Source: CAZRIZ01 sp050950465 (GTDB lineage: Bacteria; Patescibacteriota; Saccharimonadia; Saccharimonadales; Saccharimonadaceae). From it: DNA of 64,000 nt. Both the position numbers and the translations under genes were made by a program. The notes under the pieces were generated by a model. That model did not search any database and had not been told where the DNA came from. It saw only the letters and a list, made by a program, of their open reading frames with translations. The stretch lies in NCBI GenBank assembly GCA_050950465.1, contig JBMNHQ010000001.1:62001-126000 (forward strand), written 5' to 3'. Shown here piece after piece: positions 1 to 9,147 of this stretch (within the stretch, counting starts at the first letter, position 1; each line of letters opens with the position of its first letter).

Positions 1-1702
1 TGAGCTCGCCAGACTGAGTGACAGTTACTGTGCAATTAACTTTATTAACCCCATCTGCTTGGCAAGTCAGGCTCTCTGGACCGGCAGTAGAACTGCCACC
101 AATAGATACACCACTGGGCTCAATCTCAGCATTGTCTACTACTTGGATGATAATACCAGTAATGTCATCATTATGAGATTTAATCGGAGCAGTAATGGTG
201 ATAACTGGATCTACTTCATCGACATCTAATACGGTGATGATAAAGATTGTTTCGCTATATAAGCTAGTAGTATCAGTGGCTCGTACGCGGATGGAATAAG
301 TATTATTACCAGGCGTATCACCTAAATCATTGGGGCTTTCGTAATCTGGAGCTGCTACGAAGGACAGTGCGCCAGTACTTGAGTCAAGACTAAACTTAGT
401 GTTGTCTTCATCGCCTGCACCATCCACTAATGTGTAAGTAATAGCACCCTCGTCAGTCGCCGAAACATAGCCTACTGCCGTGGTATTCTCATAAACCTCT
501 GTGTTAGATAAACTTAAGTTTTGAGGTGGACAATTTGAGCCAGCATTAGTAATACTCCAGTTATAATCGTCAGTTAAGAAGTCTATGGCTGGTTTAGCAG
601 TACAGTAGTAAATACCAGCTGCACCAAAAGCAACGTTTGATTTTATGACAGACTGCTCGGCCCAACTATTTAATAGTGCGTCATAATGTTCAGTGCTTAG
701 GCCAGAGTTGTTTAGCATATTACCAGCGTTAGTGAGAGATGAGATTTTAAAATTACTAATATCCTGATTAAATGAAGTGGCTCCATAAAACATAGTGTTC
801 ATATTACTTACACTGCTGGTATTCCAGTTAAGGACGCCACTACTTTCTCCTGACTCTTTACCATTATTAAATTTAGTAGCAGCATAAAACATATATCTCA
901 TATTGCTGACACTTGAGGTGGTCCAATTTCCTATCGGTTGATTAAAAGCTTTGGTGCTACCAAACATGTACGACATATCTTTAACATTTTCAGTATTCCA
1001 ACTTCCTATCGGTTGATTAAAAGCTTTAGCGCTTCTAAACATACCAGACATATCTTCCACATTGTCAGTTTTCCAGCCTCCAATTGGAGCATTAAACTTA
1101 GGACTGTTCATGAACGTTTTTGACATATTAGTCACATTGATAGTATTCCAAGTATTCATAGATTCATTACCAGTAAATCTTGCTAGGCCACCGAAAGCAG
1201 ATGACATATCCGTAACAGCTGATAGGTCAGGAGTATCAGAAGCAGTGAGCTGAATATTTCCCATGCCATAAAAAGCTGACCTAAAGCTTGACCATGGAAT
1301 ATGTCCCCATTGCTTAATCTCTAGTAATTTGTTTCTTTCATCAGTGGCTAAATCAGGAGCATAGAAGTGAAGCGGAGTCGTGGATTTAAGACAAACATCG
1401 TAAGCACCAGCTTCGGCATAAGTATGTTCAGCTAACTTGGTATTAAATGGTTCATAAATATCATTGCAATTCCAAGATACTTGATAAGTGTCAATAGGGT
1501 CATCCTTAAATCTTAAAGTAACTTTTTTGGGTTCGGTTGCTCCAGCTACATTAGTCTGCCAACGCGTTACAAAAAGACTCGCATCACCGTAAAGTGGCGC
1601 TGCTTGAATAGTTTGCACCACACCAAAAAGGCCTAAGAAGGCGATTGCTAAGCCGATAAACACAGGCGGAATTATCTTTATTTTTGTGTGTCTCGCAAAC
1701 AT
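1..1702 (-). CDS. BspA-like (DUF285) repeat surface protein with cadherin-like domain, C-terminus off window
   Basis: I translated this from the ATG at 1702; the frame stays open to the window edge, so the C-terminus is missing. A signal peptide covers about residues 1-34 (hydrophobic stretch, then VVQTIQAAP). A PKD-like stretch follows, then at least five BspA/DUF285 units of the form MSxMFxxxxxFNQPIGxW at about residues 150-300. After these comes a cadherin-type repeat (YENTTAVGYVSATDEG... DYESP) and the start of another Ig-like module. In this family such units form leucine-rich-like adhesive arrays on secreted or cell-wall proteins, so a role in attachment to a host cell or matrix is likely (inference). 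GGAG lies 10 nt before the ATG. It follows the histidine kinase by about 100 nt and has its own -10 box. Confidence 0.85.
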   Translation of the reverse strand, partial: MFARHTKIKIIPPVFIGLAIAFLGLFGVVQTIQAAPLYGDASLFVTRWQTNVAGATEPKKVTLRFKDDPIDTYQVSWNCNDIYEPFNTKLAEHTYAEAGAYDVCLKSTTPLHFYAPDLATDERNKLLEIKQWGHIPWSSFRSAFYGMGNIQLTASDTPDLSAVTDMSSAFGGLARFTGNESMNTWNTINVTNMSKTFMNSPKFNAPIGGWKTDNVEDMSGMFRSAKAFNQPIGSWNTENVKDMSYMFGSTKAFNQPIGNWTTSSVSNMRYMFYAATKFNNGKESGESSGVLNWNTSSVSNMNTMFYGATSFNQDISNFKISSLTNAGNMLNNSGLSTEHYDALLNSWAEQSVIKSNVAFGAAGIYYCTAKPAIDFLTDDYNWSITNAGSNCPPQNLSLSNTEVYENTTAVGYVSATDEGAITYTLVDGAGDEDNTKFSLDSSTGALSFVAAPDYESPNDLGDTPGNNTYSIRVRATDTTSLYSETIFIITVLDVDEVDPVITITAPIKSHNDDITGIIIQVVDNAEIEPSGVSIGGSSTAGPESLTCQADGVNKVNCTVTVTQSGEL

Positions 1703-1737
1703 CAACCAAACTCCATTTTTATGGTTATGTGTCTTAT

Positions 1738-1743
1738 ATTATA
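1738..1743 (-). promoter_or_regulatory. Extended -10 promoter for the BspA-like gene
   Basis: Read on the minus strand, TGG precedes a perfect TATAAT (TGnTATAAT extended -10) in the gap between the kinase and the surface protein. No good -35 hexamer is seen. The expected mRNA leader is about 30 nt and contains the GGAG ribosome site. Confidence 0.5.
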
Positions 1744-1808
1744 CCACAAGCATCATCGGAAAACTGATTTCTATTTACAATGCATACTAAAAGTAAGATG
1801 CGGACAAG

Positions 1809-3962
1809 TTATGCCACAAGTGGCAGTTTGAAGCCAAAAGTACTACCCTCGCCCTCAACTGATTTGAAGATAATTTCACCACCGTGTGTGTCAATAATCT
1901 TCTTAGCTAGATACAGTCCTACACCAGTACCGTCTGGTCGACGCTTGCGTGCATTGCTAGCACGGAAAAATTTGCCAAACAAGTTTGCTTGATCTTTGGC
2001 TGGCACACCAATGCCAGTATCGGTCACGGTAAAGATTAGGTTATCAAGTTCTTTATCCAATCTAACCTTGATTGTCGAATTGGGACGCGAATAGTAAACC
2101 GCATTATCAATCATATTCACCACAACCTGACGAATCTTATCAGTGTCAACATTAAGCAGTGGCATCATTTCATCGCACTGCCAATCAATCTTGAGATTGC
2201 GCTGTTCGAGCGAGGCCGACATTAGTTTAATTTCTTTTTCAATTAGCTCCTCTAAATCAGTTGGTCGACGCTCTAGGGCAAACTTGCCAGTTTGAATACG
2301 TGAAACATTCAAAAAGTCATTAATCAACTGCACCATTCGCTCACTAGACGTGAAAATATCATCCAAAACCTCTCGCTGTCGACCAGAAACTTCGCCAAAA
2401 TCACCCTCAAGTAGCATATCGACGTAACCCTTGATGCTAGTCAGTGGTGTTCTGAGCTGGTGAGACGCTATGGATAAGAACTCGTCTTTAACCTCATCTA
2501 AACGCTGTAATTGACGATTCTTTGTCCGCAACTCATTAGTTGCGTCATCAATCTTTTGTTGCAGAGTAGCGTTAAGCTCACGAATCTCTTCAACCGACAT
2601 TGAGTTTTGAATAGCAATACTTAGCTCATTAGCAATTGAATTAAGCACTGTTAGATCACGTCGTGAGTAACCACGACTTTTGTGCTCACCGAGAAGTAAA
2701 TAGCCAAAAACTTCTTTTTGCGCCATCAGTGGCATAAAAATTTTGATTTTATGCTTTTCTAAAACCTCTTTAGCATCGCCAGCCTCAAGCATGTCTTCCG
2801 ACACCGCTTCAGCCCCCAGCAACTTAGCTTGAACATACCCAGTCAACACATTAATTTCTTTGCGACGAAAATTAGCTTTTTTAGTTTGACCGTTACCATA
2901 AATTCCAAGATTTAATAAATAAAACGAGGCGTACTCTGCCTTCATGTTGATGGCTAGGTAGTGACTAGCTTCGCGTAGCAATAACTTTAAGTCAGTATCA
3001 TGAGATAAAATCTTGCCAAATTCCATAAAGAAAGTATCTCGATCGTACTCATTACGATAAAAAATTCTATTAGTTATGCGATCGAAGAATCGCTTGATGG
3101 GCTGAAAAACCAAGGCCATAACTAAAGCTAAGATAATATTGAGCGGACTAAAACTGATACCGCTTACCACCTGTCCGCGGAAAAACACAAGCGAAAGTGT
3201 ATAAGCTAGAGCCACATATATACCAGCCATAGTTGCTACAGTTAGAGCATAGCCGACTGTGCGCATAGTAGCCTGCTTGATATCAAATAGCTGATGACGA
3301 ATTGTGGCATAGTATAGGGAAATAGCCATTAAAATACTCGGGGTTGCGCCAAATTCCGTAAAGACAAAGTTTCCAGTCAAAACCGGTAATATGAAAGATA
3401 GTACCATAACTAATGGCATAGTTATTAAAATTCCCCACCCAACAGTCTTTAATTGCACTTTTTTCAGACCCTGACAATGTTTAATGCCCCATATTATGGT
3501 AAATATAGCTAAGAGTATATTTACGGTTAATAATATGCCATATAAACCACCTAGCGGCCCAAAAACTACACCATTAACCTCATCTTGCGGCTCTATACCC
3601 ATGCCAACCAACGGAGTAGCACTCACAATAGTAAACGGCCACAATATAATTTCATAATACTTTATTATTCTTTTTATGAACGATATATCCGCAATCTCTG
3701 ATGCTATCTTTAGTAACATAACGGAAACTAAAAAGCTACAGCTAAATACAATATAATTAGCCACCAAAGCAACATTAACTGGAGTGGAGAGATTATTGCC
3801 TATATGTATAGCAGGTAGCCATAAGGCTAAGGCAACTGCAAAAATAGCATAAAGGCGATTAACCCTTATTTTAACCCCACCGCCAGAAAGAGCCATAAAC
3901 ATAAGAACTAACGACAAAACGACAGTAATCGTGTCAATAACAACATAGACACCTTGATTCAT
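1809..3962 (-). CDS. Membrane-bound sensor histidine kinase (7TM-like, GAF, HisKA, HATPase)
   Basis: A 717-residue protein. Residues 1 to about 290 hold eight or so hydrophobic helices resembling the 7TM sensor region of bacterial kinases. A GAF-like domain follows (about 310-460), then a coiled linker, a HisKA domain with the phospho-accepting His in SHQLRTPLTS near residue 500, and a HATPase_c domain with N (MIDNAVYYS), G1 (DTGIGVP) and G2 (GTGVGLYLAKKI) boxes. It should autophosphorylate in response to a membrane or small-molecule signal. No response regulator gene lies next to it, so its partner is elsewhere. A -10 box 7 nt before the ATG suggests a leaderless mRNA separate from the upstream ThiF-like gene. 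Confidence 0.92.
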   Translation of the reverse strand: MNQGVYVVIDTITVVLSLVLMFMALSGGGVKIRVNRLYAIFAVALALWLPAIHIGNNLSTPVNVALVANYIVFSCSFLVSVMLLKIASEIADISFIKRIIKYYEIILWPFTIVSATPLVGMGIEPQDEVNGVVFGPLGGLYGILLTVNILLAIFTIIWGIKHCQGLKKVQLKTVGWGILITMPLVMVLSFILPVLTGNFVFTEFGATPSILMAISLYYATIRHQLFDIKQATMRTVGYALTVATMAGIYVALAYTLSLVFFRGQVVSGISFSPLNIILALVMALVFQPIKRFFDRITNRIFYRNEYDRDTFFMEFGKILSHDTDLKLLLREASHYLAINMKAEYASFYLLNLGIYGNGQTKKANFRRKEINVLTGYVQAKLLGAEAVSEDMLEAGDAKEVLEKHKIKIFMPLMAQKEVFGYLLLGEHKSRGYSRRDLTVLNSIANELSIAIQNSMSVEEIRELNATLQQKIDDATNELRTKNRQLQRLDEVKDEFLSIASHQLRTPLTSIKGYVDMLLEGDFGEVSGRQREVLDDIFTSSERMVQLINDFLNVSRIQTGKFALERRPTDLEELIEKEIKLMSASLEQRNLKIDWQCDEMMPLLNVDTDKIRQVVVNMIDNAVYYSRPNSTIKVRLDKELDNLIFTVTDTGIGVPAKDQANLFGKFFRASNARKRRPDGTGVGLYLAKKIIDTHGGEIIFKSVEGEGSTFGFKLPLVA

Positions 3963-3969
3963 AAGTTAG

Positions 3970-3975
3970 ATTATA
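3970..3975 (-). promoter_or_regulatory. Extended -10 promoter of the histidine kinase gene
   Basis: On the minus strand TGcTATAAT ends 7 nt before the kinase ATG at 3962, so transcription would start at or next to the initiation codon (leaderless mRNA). The -35 region is not recognisable. Confidence 0.6.
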
Positions 3976-3995
3976 GCATTTTTAAAACTGCTATA

Positions 3996-5192
3996 CTACG
4001 TTAGGTTTTTACTTCTTAGCTTCGCTGATCGCAAAATTCTGACTGTTTCGAGTATCGATGGCTTGGTCTTTAGCGCAACATCGGGCTTAAGTGCGGTTAG
4101 TCCTTCTCTTGGGTTATTGCCCAATAGAATATCTACACAAGCCTGAACGGAAAACCCAGCCGTCATCAGAGCAGTACTACCAAGCTGTGACACACCAGCT
4201 AATTCCTCACCTATCTTAGAATAAGATTCAATTAGTCTTGGGGTGGCTAACATATTAGCTATACCAACACTTTTGGCAAAAATTATAGCCTGCTCTTCAT
4301 CGGAAGCCTCACCGGACATCATCTTTTCAGCATCTCTATCAGACACCATGCCAGCATAGAGCTTCTTATTATCCCAATTGTACCTCACCTCTAGAGTGGG
4401 TCTGACGCCCACATCTGCTGCCGTGAGATAAGGTATTTTTAATTCACGACAAAATACTCGTATCACTGCCGAGGTAGGCATACTATCAATTTCATCAAAT
4501 ATTACATCTGGCCCAAACTCCACCAGCTCATCCTTTATATTCTCACGAAAGCCCTCACGAAAGTGTTTTTGCTCAATAAATGGGTCTAACATACTCACTT
4601 GCTTAGCAACCACATCAAGCTTAGAGAAGCCGACATCTCTTATATCAGCCACAGTCCTGCCTAGTCCAGAGATATCCATTACATCAAAATCACCAAGTGC
4701 CAATGCGCGACCGATGCCATTTCGCGCCAAAGCCACAGCAATGTTGCCACCGACACTCAGACCAAAAACTGCTGCCTGAGATTGATTTAACCTCTCCTGC
4801 TCTTCCTTAGTAATTAAATTCCTGTATCTATAAGTTCTTAAATCACGATACCTATTTCGATCTGGATATCTAATAAGAAAACCTTGGTTAAAAACCCATT
4901 CGCCATACTCATTACCTTGCTCTAGAACTGAGGCTACATACTCCTCCCGCTCCTTGGGTTTGTCTATTAATTCCGGATAAAGCAATTCAAATTCACTCTC
5001 AGCAATACCCTCAATCGGGTCGAAAGTATCACGAACTTCTTTGCTATTTAGAAGATTCGCCATTCTCACCTGATCTTTAGTCGAGTTATAGTTAAAAACC
5101 TCCGGTTCCCTCCATGGCCACCTAGCCCTAGTTTCTTCTGCCGACTTTTTAATCATCGCATCGAGTTCGAGATTCTTCATCTTCTCCCCCAA
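3996..5192 (-). CDS. ThiF/E1-like adenylating enzyme
   Basis: A 398-residue protein. After about 135 residues of unrecognised N-terminal sequence comes a Rossmann-type E1 domain: AVFGLSVGGNIAVALARNG (nucleotide loop), then LGDFDVMDISGLGR, which matches the Asp...Asn/Arg motif used by ThiF/MoeB/UBA enzymes to bind ATP, and a helix with SKLDVVAKQ. The two CxxC zinc motifs and an obvious catalytic cysteine of classical E1 proteins are absent. Enzymes of this fold adenylate a carboxylate. Its start overlaps the end of the LuxI/FeeM-like gene by 16 nt, which points to translational coupling and a shared pathway. The substrate is not evident. Confidence 0.8.
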   Translation of the reverse strand: MGEKMKNLELDAMIKKSAEETRARWPWREPEVFNYNSTKDQVRMANLLNSKEVRDTFDPIEGIAESEFELLYPELIDKPKEREEYVASVLEQGNEYGEWVFNQGFLIRYPDRNRYRDLRTYRYRNLITKEEQERLNQSQAAVFGLSVGGNIAVALARNGIGRALALGDFDVMDISGLGRTVADIRDVGFSKLDVVAKQVSMLDPFIEQKHFREGFRENIKDELVEFGPDVIFDEIDSMPTSAVIRVFCRELKIPYLTAADVGVRPTLEVRYNWDNKKLYAGMVSDRDAEKMMSGEASDEEQAIIFAKSVGIANMLATPRLIESYSKIGEELAGVSQLGSTALMTAGFSVQACVDILLGNNPREGLTALKPDVALKTKPSILETVRILRSAKLRSKNLT

Positions 5193-5914
5193 AAAATCGG
5201 CTTGTTTTGCTCTACTTCTACAACATCAAAACTCTTCTTCTCTAAATCACAACGAGCTTTGTTTAAATCAATCACTATGCCGATATTCTTCGTATTGTAT
5301 TCTTTTATCATCCTAAGCTGACCAACTTTCTTAAATGCCGAACTAAAACTTCTCATAGCACGGGCTAGTCTTGTTTCGATTACACCATAGGCAAACGATG
5401 TCTTGTTTTGCAAGGCCCAACTAAGTGCAGCACGAAATAAACTCATTATGATTTTGTAATTGTCACCTTTGCCCTTTTCAGCTCGCGAAATAAAACGCGA
5501 CATTTCCACATCACCAACCGCAATCGGGTCTTGTTCAAAAACCTCTGGGTAGAATTCTTCAATTGGCAATAGGCTTCGATCTTTTTTGACAATCAAGCGA
5601 AGACAACCCACTACTGCCACCTGATTATTGCCACGATTCTCAAATACAGCTATGTGCACTGAGCGCCTGTCGTCTTCGTCACTTTCTAAGCCAGAGTCGT
5701 ATTTTTCAGATGCGTCCAGTATGCCTGTCTGGTCAACATAGACATTCTTTCGTAAAGACAAATAACCATTGAACAATCCTTCATCAGACCCATTAGGGTG
5801 TAAACCTAAGCCAAACAAGACAGTGGCAAATCGCTTGTTGTGACCTTCAAATAGATTGCCAGAGATTATCGGCACAGCTTTGGTGTTGCTAATAAACTTA
5901 TTATAAGTACTCAT
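5177..5914 (-). CDS. LuxI/FeeM-like N-acyltransferase (GNAT fold)
   Basis: A 245-residue protein resembling autoinducer synthases and N-acyl amino acid synthases. It has YLSLRKNVYVDQ near residue 55 (the Arg/Val helix of LuxI), an acidic pair (ESDEDDRR), VGCLRLIV (beta strand ending in RL), and VEMSRFISR near residue 140, which corresponds to the ExSRF motif of AHL synthases. Family members transfer an acyl chain to an amino donor. It lies between an acyl-activating ligase and a ThiF-like enzyme, which fits a small acyl-amide pathway (inference). It has a near-consensus promoter and an AGAAGGTG ribosome site before the ATG. An ordinary GNAT with another substrate is the alternative. Confidence 0.65.
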   Translation of the reverse strand: MSTYNKFISNTKAVPIISGNLFEGHNKRFATVLFGLGLHPNGSDEGLFNGYLSLRKNVYVDQTGILDASEKYDSGLESDEDDRRSVHIAVFENRGNNQVAVVGCLRLIVKKDRSLLPIEEFYPEVFEQDPIAVGDVEMSRFISRAEKGKGDNYKIIMSLFRAALSWALQNKTSFAYGVIETRLARAMRSFSSAFKKVGQLRMIKEYNTKNIGIVIDLNKARCDLEKKSFDVVEVEQNKPIFWGRR

Positions 5915-5936
5915 AGTTCACCTTCTAACACCTACT

Positions 5937-5965
5937 ATTATACACTATTTACGATTATTTTGCAA
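5937..5965 (-). promoter_or_regulatory. Promoter of the N-acyltransferase/ThiF operon
   Basis: On the minus strand TTGCAA (5960-5965) is separated by exactly 17 nt from TATAAT (5937-5942). It lies between the ligase stop and the acyltransferase start, so the last two genes can be transcribed independently of the ligase. Confidence 0.75.
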
Positions 5966-5973
5966 GTGCAATC

Positions 5974-7710
5974 TTATTTATGGTAGAGCTTCTTAATTTC
6001 ACGAGCGTAAGCTTTGATAATTTCTTGACGACGAGGCTTAAGAGAGGCCGTCATTTGATTATTCCCTATTGAAAACGGCTCTCTTGCAATAATATACTTT
6101 TTAACTTGTTGAATTTTAGGTAAATCCCTAACCGCCTCACCTATTTCACGATCAAGTAAAGAGCGCAACTCTTTATCGTCGCACACCTCCTTTTTGTCAA
6201 TATTCAACCTCTCGCTAACATGTTCAAAATTAGGCACAATAATCGCAGCAATATGCTTATATCCATTTCCAATGGCCAATGCTTGCTCAATATAAGACGA
6301 TGATGTTAATGCATTTTCTATCACAACTGGTACCACCTTCTCTCCGGTAGTCAAGACTTGGACGTCTTTTTTGCGACCAATAATTTTTATATAGCCATCA
6401 TCATCAATTTCACCCAAATCTCCGGTTTTAAAGAACCCATCCTTGGTAAAAGCGCCAATATCATCCGTAGGATTTAAATAGCCCAAAGTCACACTGTCGC
6501 CCTTTATTAATATTTCACCATCGCCAGCTATCTTTACATCAAGACCATTAATCGGTTGCCCGACCGTTGAGATGCGATTGTTTACTGGGTCATTAGCTGA
6601 CAGAGCAGAAGCCGTTTCCGTCAGCCCGTAGCCTTCAACTAAAGCAATGCCTATTTTGTTGAAGAATCGTAATATATCTGGGTTTGTGGCCGCACCTCCA
6701 GCTATACAGAGCCTTATATTCCCCCCAAGATTATCTCTAATCCTTTGAAATAATATTCGATCAAACAAGTTCGCCATCAAACCATTCGTTTTTTCATAAT
6801 TCATAGCTAAATTAAATAAAGTCTTAGTAATAAGCTTTTCACCAACCTTACTGTAAACCTGATCATAAACCTTTTCAAAGAGTCTTGGTACTGCCAAGAT
6901 TACTGTTGGCTTAACCTTTTTTATATCAGATGAAAAGTTAGCTATATCTACGCAATATTCAATACTAGCTCCCACTAAAAATGGCATAAAATTACCAGCT
7001 ACTCGTTCAAATATGTGAGAAAGTGGTAGTATAGAGAAAAATATGTCATTACTTACAAAACTAAGTTTTTCCTCAAAGCTACTAACTACAAAAACGATAT
7101 TTTTGTGTGTTAACTGCGCACCCTTTGGTTTACCAGTCGTACCAGATGTGTAAACCACTGTCATAATCGTATCAGCTTTTATCAACAAGGCTTCTTTTTG
7201 CACTTTCTTAATCGCTGTATCGGTTAATTTAACCTCGTTCATCAAGAATTCAAAAAACAGAACTTTCAGTTCAGGCAATTTCTCAAAAGACACTAGATGT
7301 TTAATCTTTTTCTTGCCGTCACCAATGGTTTTTAACGCAACCTCGTCAGAAAAGAAGGCCAACACCGGTTTAGTCTCGTTAAGAATACATTCAACCTGAG
7401 ATGGTGCAAGATTTTTGTGAATCGGTACCGAAATCGCGCCAATCGACATAATTGCTACATCTACAATCACCCATTCTGGTCGATTTTCAGATGCTATCAG
7501 AACACAATCACCTTTTTCAATACCCAACTTTTTCAGAGCTAAAGCTGCTCGAACAATCTCGTCGCGCAATTCGCCGTAGGTTAGTTTATGGTAACGATGC
7601 CCTTTTTTGTAGGCTAGGGCATTCTTGTTTTTATATTTTTCACCATTTACAAAAAATATCTCTGCTAGGTTTTTTGGTTGCCATATCTTTTTAGTCTGTT
7701 TCTTTGTCAT
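5974..7710 (-). CDS. AMP-forming long-chain acyl-CoA synthetase / acyl-AMP ligase
   Basis: A 578-residue adenylate-forming enzyme. Core motifs are present: TVVYTSGTTGKPKGAQLTHKN (A3/P-loop) near residue 190, GYGLTETAS near 355, KTGDLGEIDDDGY near 425, GRKKDVQVLTTGEK near 440, and a C-terminal lysine motif NNQMTASLKPRR near 555. It resembles the FadD15/FAA1 group of long-chain acyl-CoA synthetases. It should activate a fatty acid as acyl-AMP and then acyl-CoA. No fatty acid synthesis gene is in the window, so host-derived fatty acids are a plausible substrate (inference). It sits 60 nt upstream of the LuxI/FeeM-like acyltransferase and could supply its acyl donor. Confidence 0.9.
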   Translation of the reverse strand: MTKKQTKKIWQPKNLAEIFFVNGEKYKNKNALAYKKGHRYHKLTYGELRDEIVRAALALKKLGIEKGDCVLIASENRPEWVIVDVAIMSIGAISVPIHKNLAPSQVECILNETKPVLAFFSDEVALKTIGDGKKKIKHLVSFEKLPELKVLFFEFLMNEVKLTDTAIKKVQKEALLIKADTIMTVVYTSGTTGKPKGAQLTHKNIVFVVSSFEEKLSFVSNDIFFSILPLSHIFERVAGNFMPFLVGASIEYCVDIANFSSDIKKVKPTVILAVPRLFEKVYDQVYSKVGEKLITKTLFNLAMNYEKTNGLMANLFDRILFQRIRDNLGGNIRLCIAGGAATNPDILRFFNKIGIALVEGYGLTETASALSANDPVNNRISTVGQPINGLDVKIAGDGEILIKGDSVTLGYLNPTDDIGAFTKDGFFKTGDLGEIDDDGYIKIIGRKKDVQVLTTGEKVVPVVIENALTSSSYIEQALAIGNGYKHIAAIIVPNFEHVSERLNIDKKEVCDDKELRSLLDREIGEAVRDLPKIQQVKKYIIAREPFSIGNNQMTASLKPRRQEIIKAYAREIKKLYHK

Positions 7711-7717
7711 AAGCTAC

Positions 7718-7723
7718 ATTATA
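7718..7723 (-). promoter_or_regulatory. Extended -10 promoter of the acyl-CoA synthetase gene
   Basis: On the minus strand TGGTATAAT ends 7 nt before the ATG at 7710, giving a leaderless or nearly leaderless transcript. No convincing -35. Confidence 0.6.
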
Positions 7724-8084
7724 CCAAAACACTAGTTAATATTCGATGTGGGGTAGTTTTACATATACTCAGAATAAATCCGTACTCAGTCAGAATCATC
7801 CAACAAGCAGTATTTTAAGACAATTCCTACCTAAGCTTAAGCAATATATGTTAGAATAGCATCAAATAGAAGCAACCTTTCTATTCGAAGTTTTATTTCT
7901 AAAAACATTCCGTTCTCACCCGTAGAGTATCAACAATAGCAATATTTAAAATAACAAACTCTTGATTAGTGTTTTAAGCAGACAGGAGGTAATTATATAA
8001 AGAACAATCAGCATTTGCTGTTTAATATACAAAAACAAAACGTATTGACGTATAAGATGTGAGATAAATGAAGGGGTAATAACT
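7724..8084. other. AT-rich divergent intergenic region
   Basis: About 360 nt between divergent genes. I see no ORF with a ribosome site and no conserved RNA motif. An AGGAGG sequence at about 7984 is not followed by a start codon at useful distance. The plus-strand gene has AAGGGG 8 nt before its GTG start at 8085; its promoter is not clear. Confidence 0.4.
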
Positions 8085-8738
8085 GTGAACAAAAAAGTGA
8101 TGGCTATAATTTCAAGCATTGCTGCAGTCGTATTAATTGCTGTCGCTGTGCTATTTGTTTTAAAGGAAAATAAAAAATACGAAGTTAGCTTTAATAGCGA
8201 TGGCGGAACTGCCGTCGAGAGCCAAGAAGTCAAGAAAGATGAGCGTGCTACAAAGCCGACTGATCCAACCAAGGCAAAACACGATTTCACTGGCTGGTAT
8301 CTTGACAACAAAGAATTTGATTTTTCAACACCAATAACCGAAGACATAGAGTTAACCGCCAAATGGGTTTTAAGCGATTTGGTCTTGGAGTGTAATAACG
8401 AACACGAATACTTTGACGGAGCAGTAAAATTACAAGGTCAAATGATAGTAAAATTTGATGCCACTACGCAGGAGGTCAAAGATGCTAGTGGCTATGCAAA
8501 AGTTACATTTGCAGACAATGCGACAGCAGAGAAGATGAAAGAAGAAGCCAGAGCGAACTTTTGTCCAGAAAAAGTTGACCAATCTAAATGCGTAGTAACA
8601 GTTACTGAAAATGTCTTGGAGATTGAAGTTAAAAATGAGAAGAATATAGTAGACGTAGACAAAACAATGGACGCAATAAAGGCTGAATTAGAGGCAGAAG
8701 ATGGTGGTAGTTTTGTCTGTGATTTGAGGGAGAATTAG
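8085..8738 (+). CDS. Membrane-anchored protein with InlB B-type repeat
   Basis: A 217-residue protein starting at GTG (AAGGGG 8 nt upstream). One N-terminal membrane helix (residues 6-27) is followed by a Listeria-Bacteroides (Flg_new/InlB B) repeat at about 30-95: VSFNSDGGTAVESQEV, then DPTKAKHDFTGWYLD, then ELTAKWV. The remaining 120 residues are acidic and unrecognised, with cysteines at about residues 102, 165, 174 and 213 that could form disulphides outside the cell. The repeat family is common in surface proteins and has a ubiquitin-like fold. A binding or adhesive role is a guess. Confidence 0.75.
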   Translation: MNKKVMAIISSIAAVVLIAVAVLFVLKENKKYEVSFNSDGGTAVESQEVKKDERATKPTDPTKAKHDFTGWYLDNKEFDFSTPITEDIELTAKWVLSDLVLECNNEHEYFDGAVKLQGQMIVKFDATTQEVKDASGYAKVTFADNATAEKMKEEARANFCPEKVDQSKCVVTVTENVLEIEVKNEKNIVDVDKTMDAIKAELEAEDGGSFVCDLREN

Positions 8739-8784
8739 GCTCTCTTTTTTGTACCAAATTTTTACCAAAATAATCACTTTCTAG

Positions 8785-8823
8785 TAGAGTGGGGTTAGTC
8801 ACCTAAACTTTCGCCCCACTCTA
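8785..8823. repeat. 10-bp inverted repeat downstream of the InlB-repeat gene
   Basis: TAGAGTGGGG (8785-8794) pairs perfectly with CCCCACTCTA (8814-8823) around a 19-nt loop. It lies between convergent units: the plus-strand gene ending at 8738 and the minus-strand non-coding cassette. No T-run follows on either strand, so it is not a standard intrinsic terminator. Confidence 0.6.
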
Positions 8824-8881
8824 TATAAATGAAATATTTACATATTAGACCATAAAATTAAACTTATTTAAAGCTTGAAAT

Positions 8882-8910
8882 TTCATATCATGAATAGGGG
8901 AGTTTGTCAA
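8882..8910 (-). promoter_or_regulatory. Promoter P2 of non-coding cassette copy 1
   Basis: Minus strand: TTGACA (8905-8910), 17-nt spacer, TATGAA (8882-8887). The second cassette has the same promoter at the same position. It would fire toward the 3' end of the convergent InlB-repeat gene. Confidence 0.6.
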
Positions 8911-9100
8911 AAAATATTTTTATTGGTTTTATTTAAATAAATTACAAAAAACCGCCTTTTGCGCCTTACTTAAATGTTGTAATTTTTACATATTGTAGAG
9001 CAGGGGGTAGGGGAGGGATTTTCGAGAACCAACCTAAACAATTGCCCGTCTGGCTTTATTACCCCCTGTTATATAATTTATTTTTCTACCTTATACTTAT

Positions 9101-9129
9101 ATTATAGCATGAAAGAGTGTTTTTGTCTA
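9101..9129 (-). promoter_or_regulatory. Promoter P1 of non-coding cassette copy 1
   Basis: Minus strand: TAGACA (9124-9129), 17-nt spacer, TATAAT (9101-9106), the spacer ending in TGC (extended -10). It lies just after the stop codon of the Tim44-like gene and drives the non-coding stretch downstream. Confidence 0.75.
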
Positions 9130-9147
9130 GGCCTATACCCCTGTTGC

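Larger units (their letters stand above)
8880..9147 (-). ncRNA. Non-coding cassette, copy 1 (candidate small RNA, duplicated at 10740-11012)
   Basis: About 270 nt following the first Tim44-like gene, without a plausible ORF. It is clearly homologous to the region after the second Tim44-like gene, so gene and cassette were duplicated together. Read on the minus strand the order is: promoter P1, an A-rich stretch, CAGGGGGTAAT, AATTGTTTA, a C-rich block, then TGTAAAAATTACAACAT, then promoter P2. CAGGGGGTA (RNA sense, 9068-9060) can pair with TACCCCCTG (9009-9001) over 9 bp around a 50-nt loop. Shared conserved blocks plus promoters suggest a transcribed RNA. Function unknown. Confidence 0.5.

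Noticed and set aside
8785..8823. Intrinsic terminator
   Set aside because: The stem is perfect but neither strand has a following T-run.
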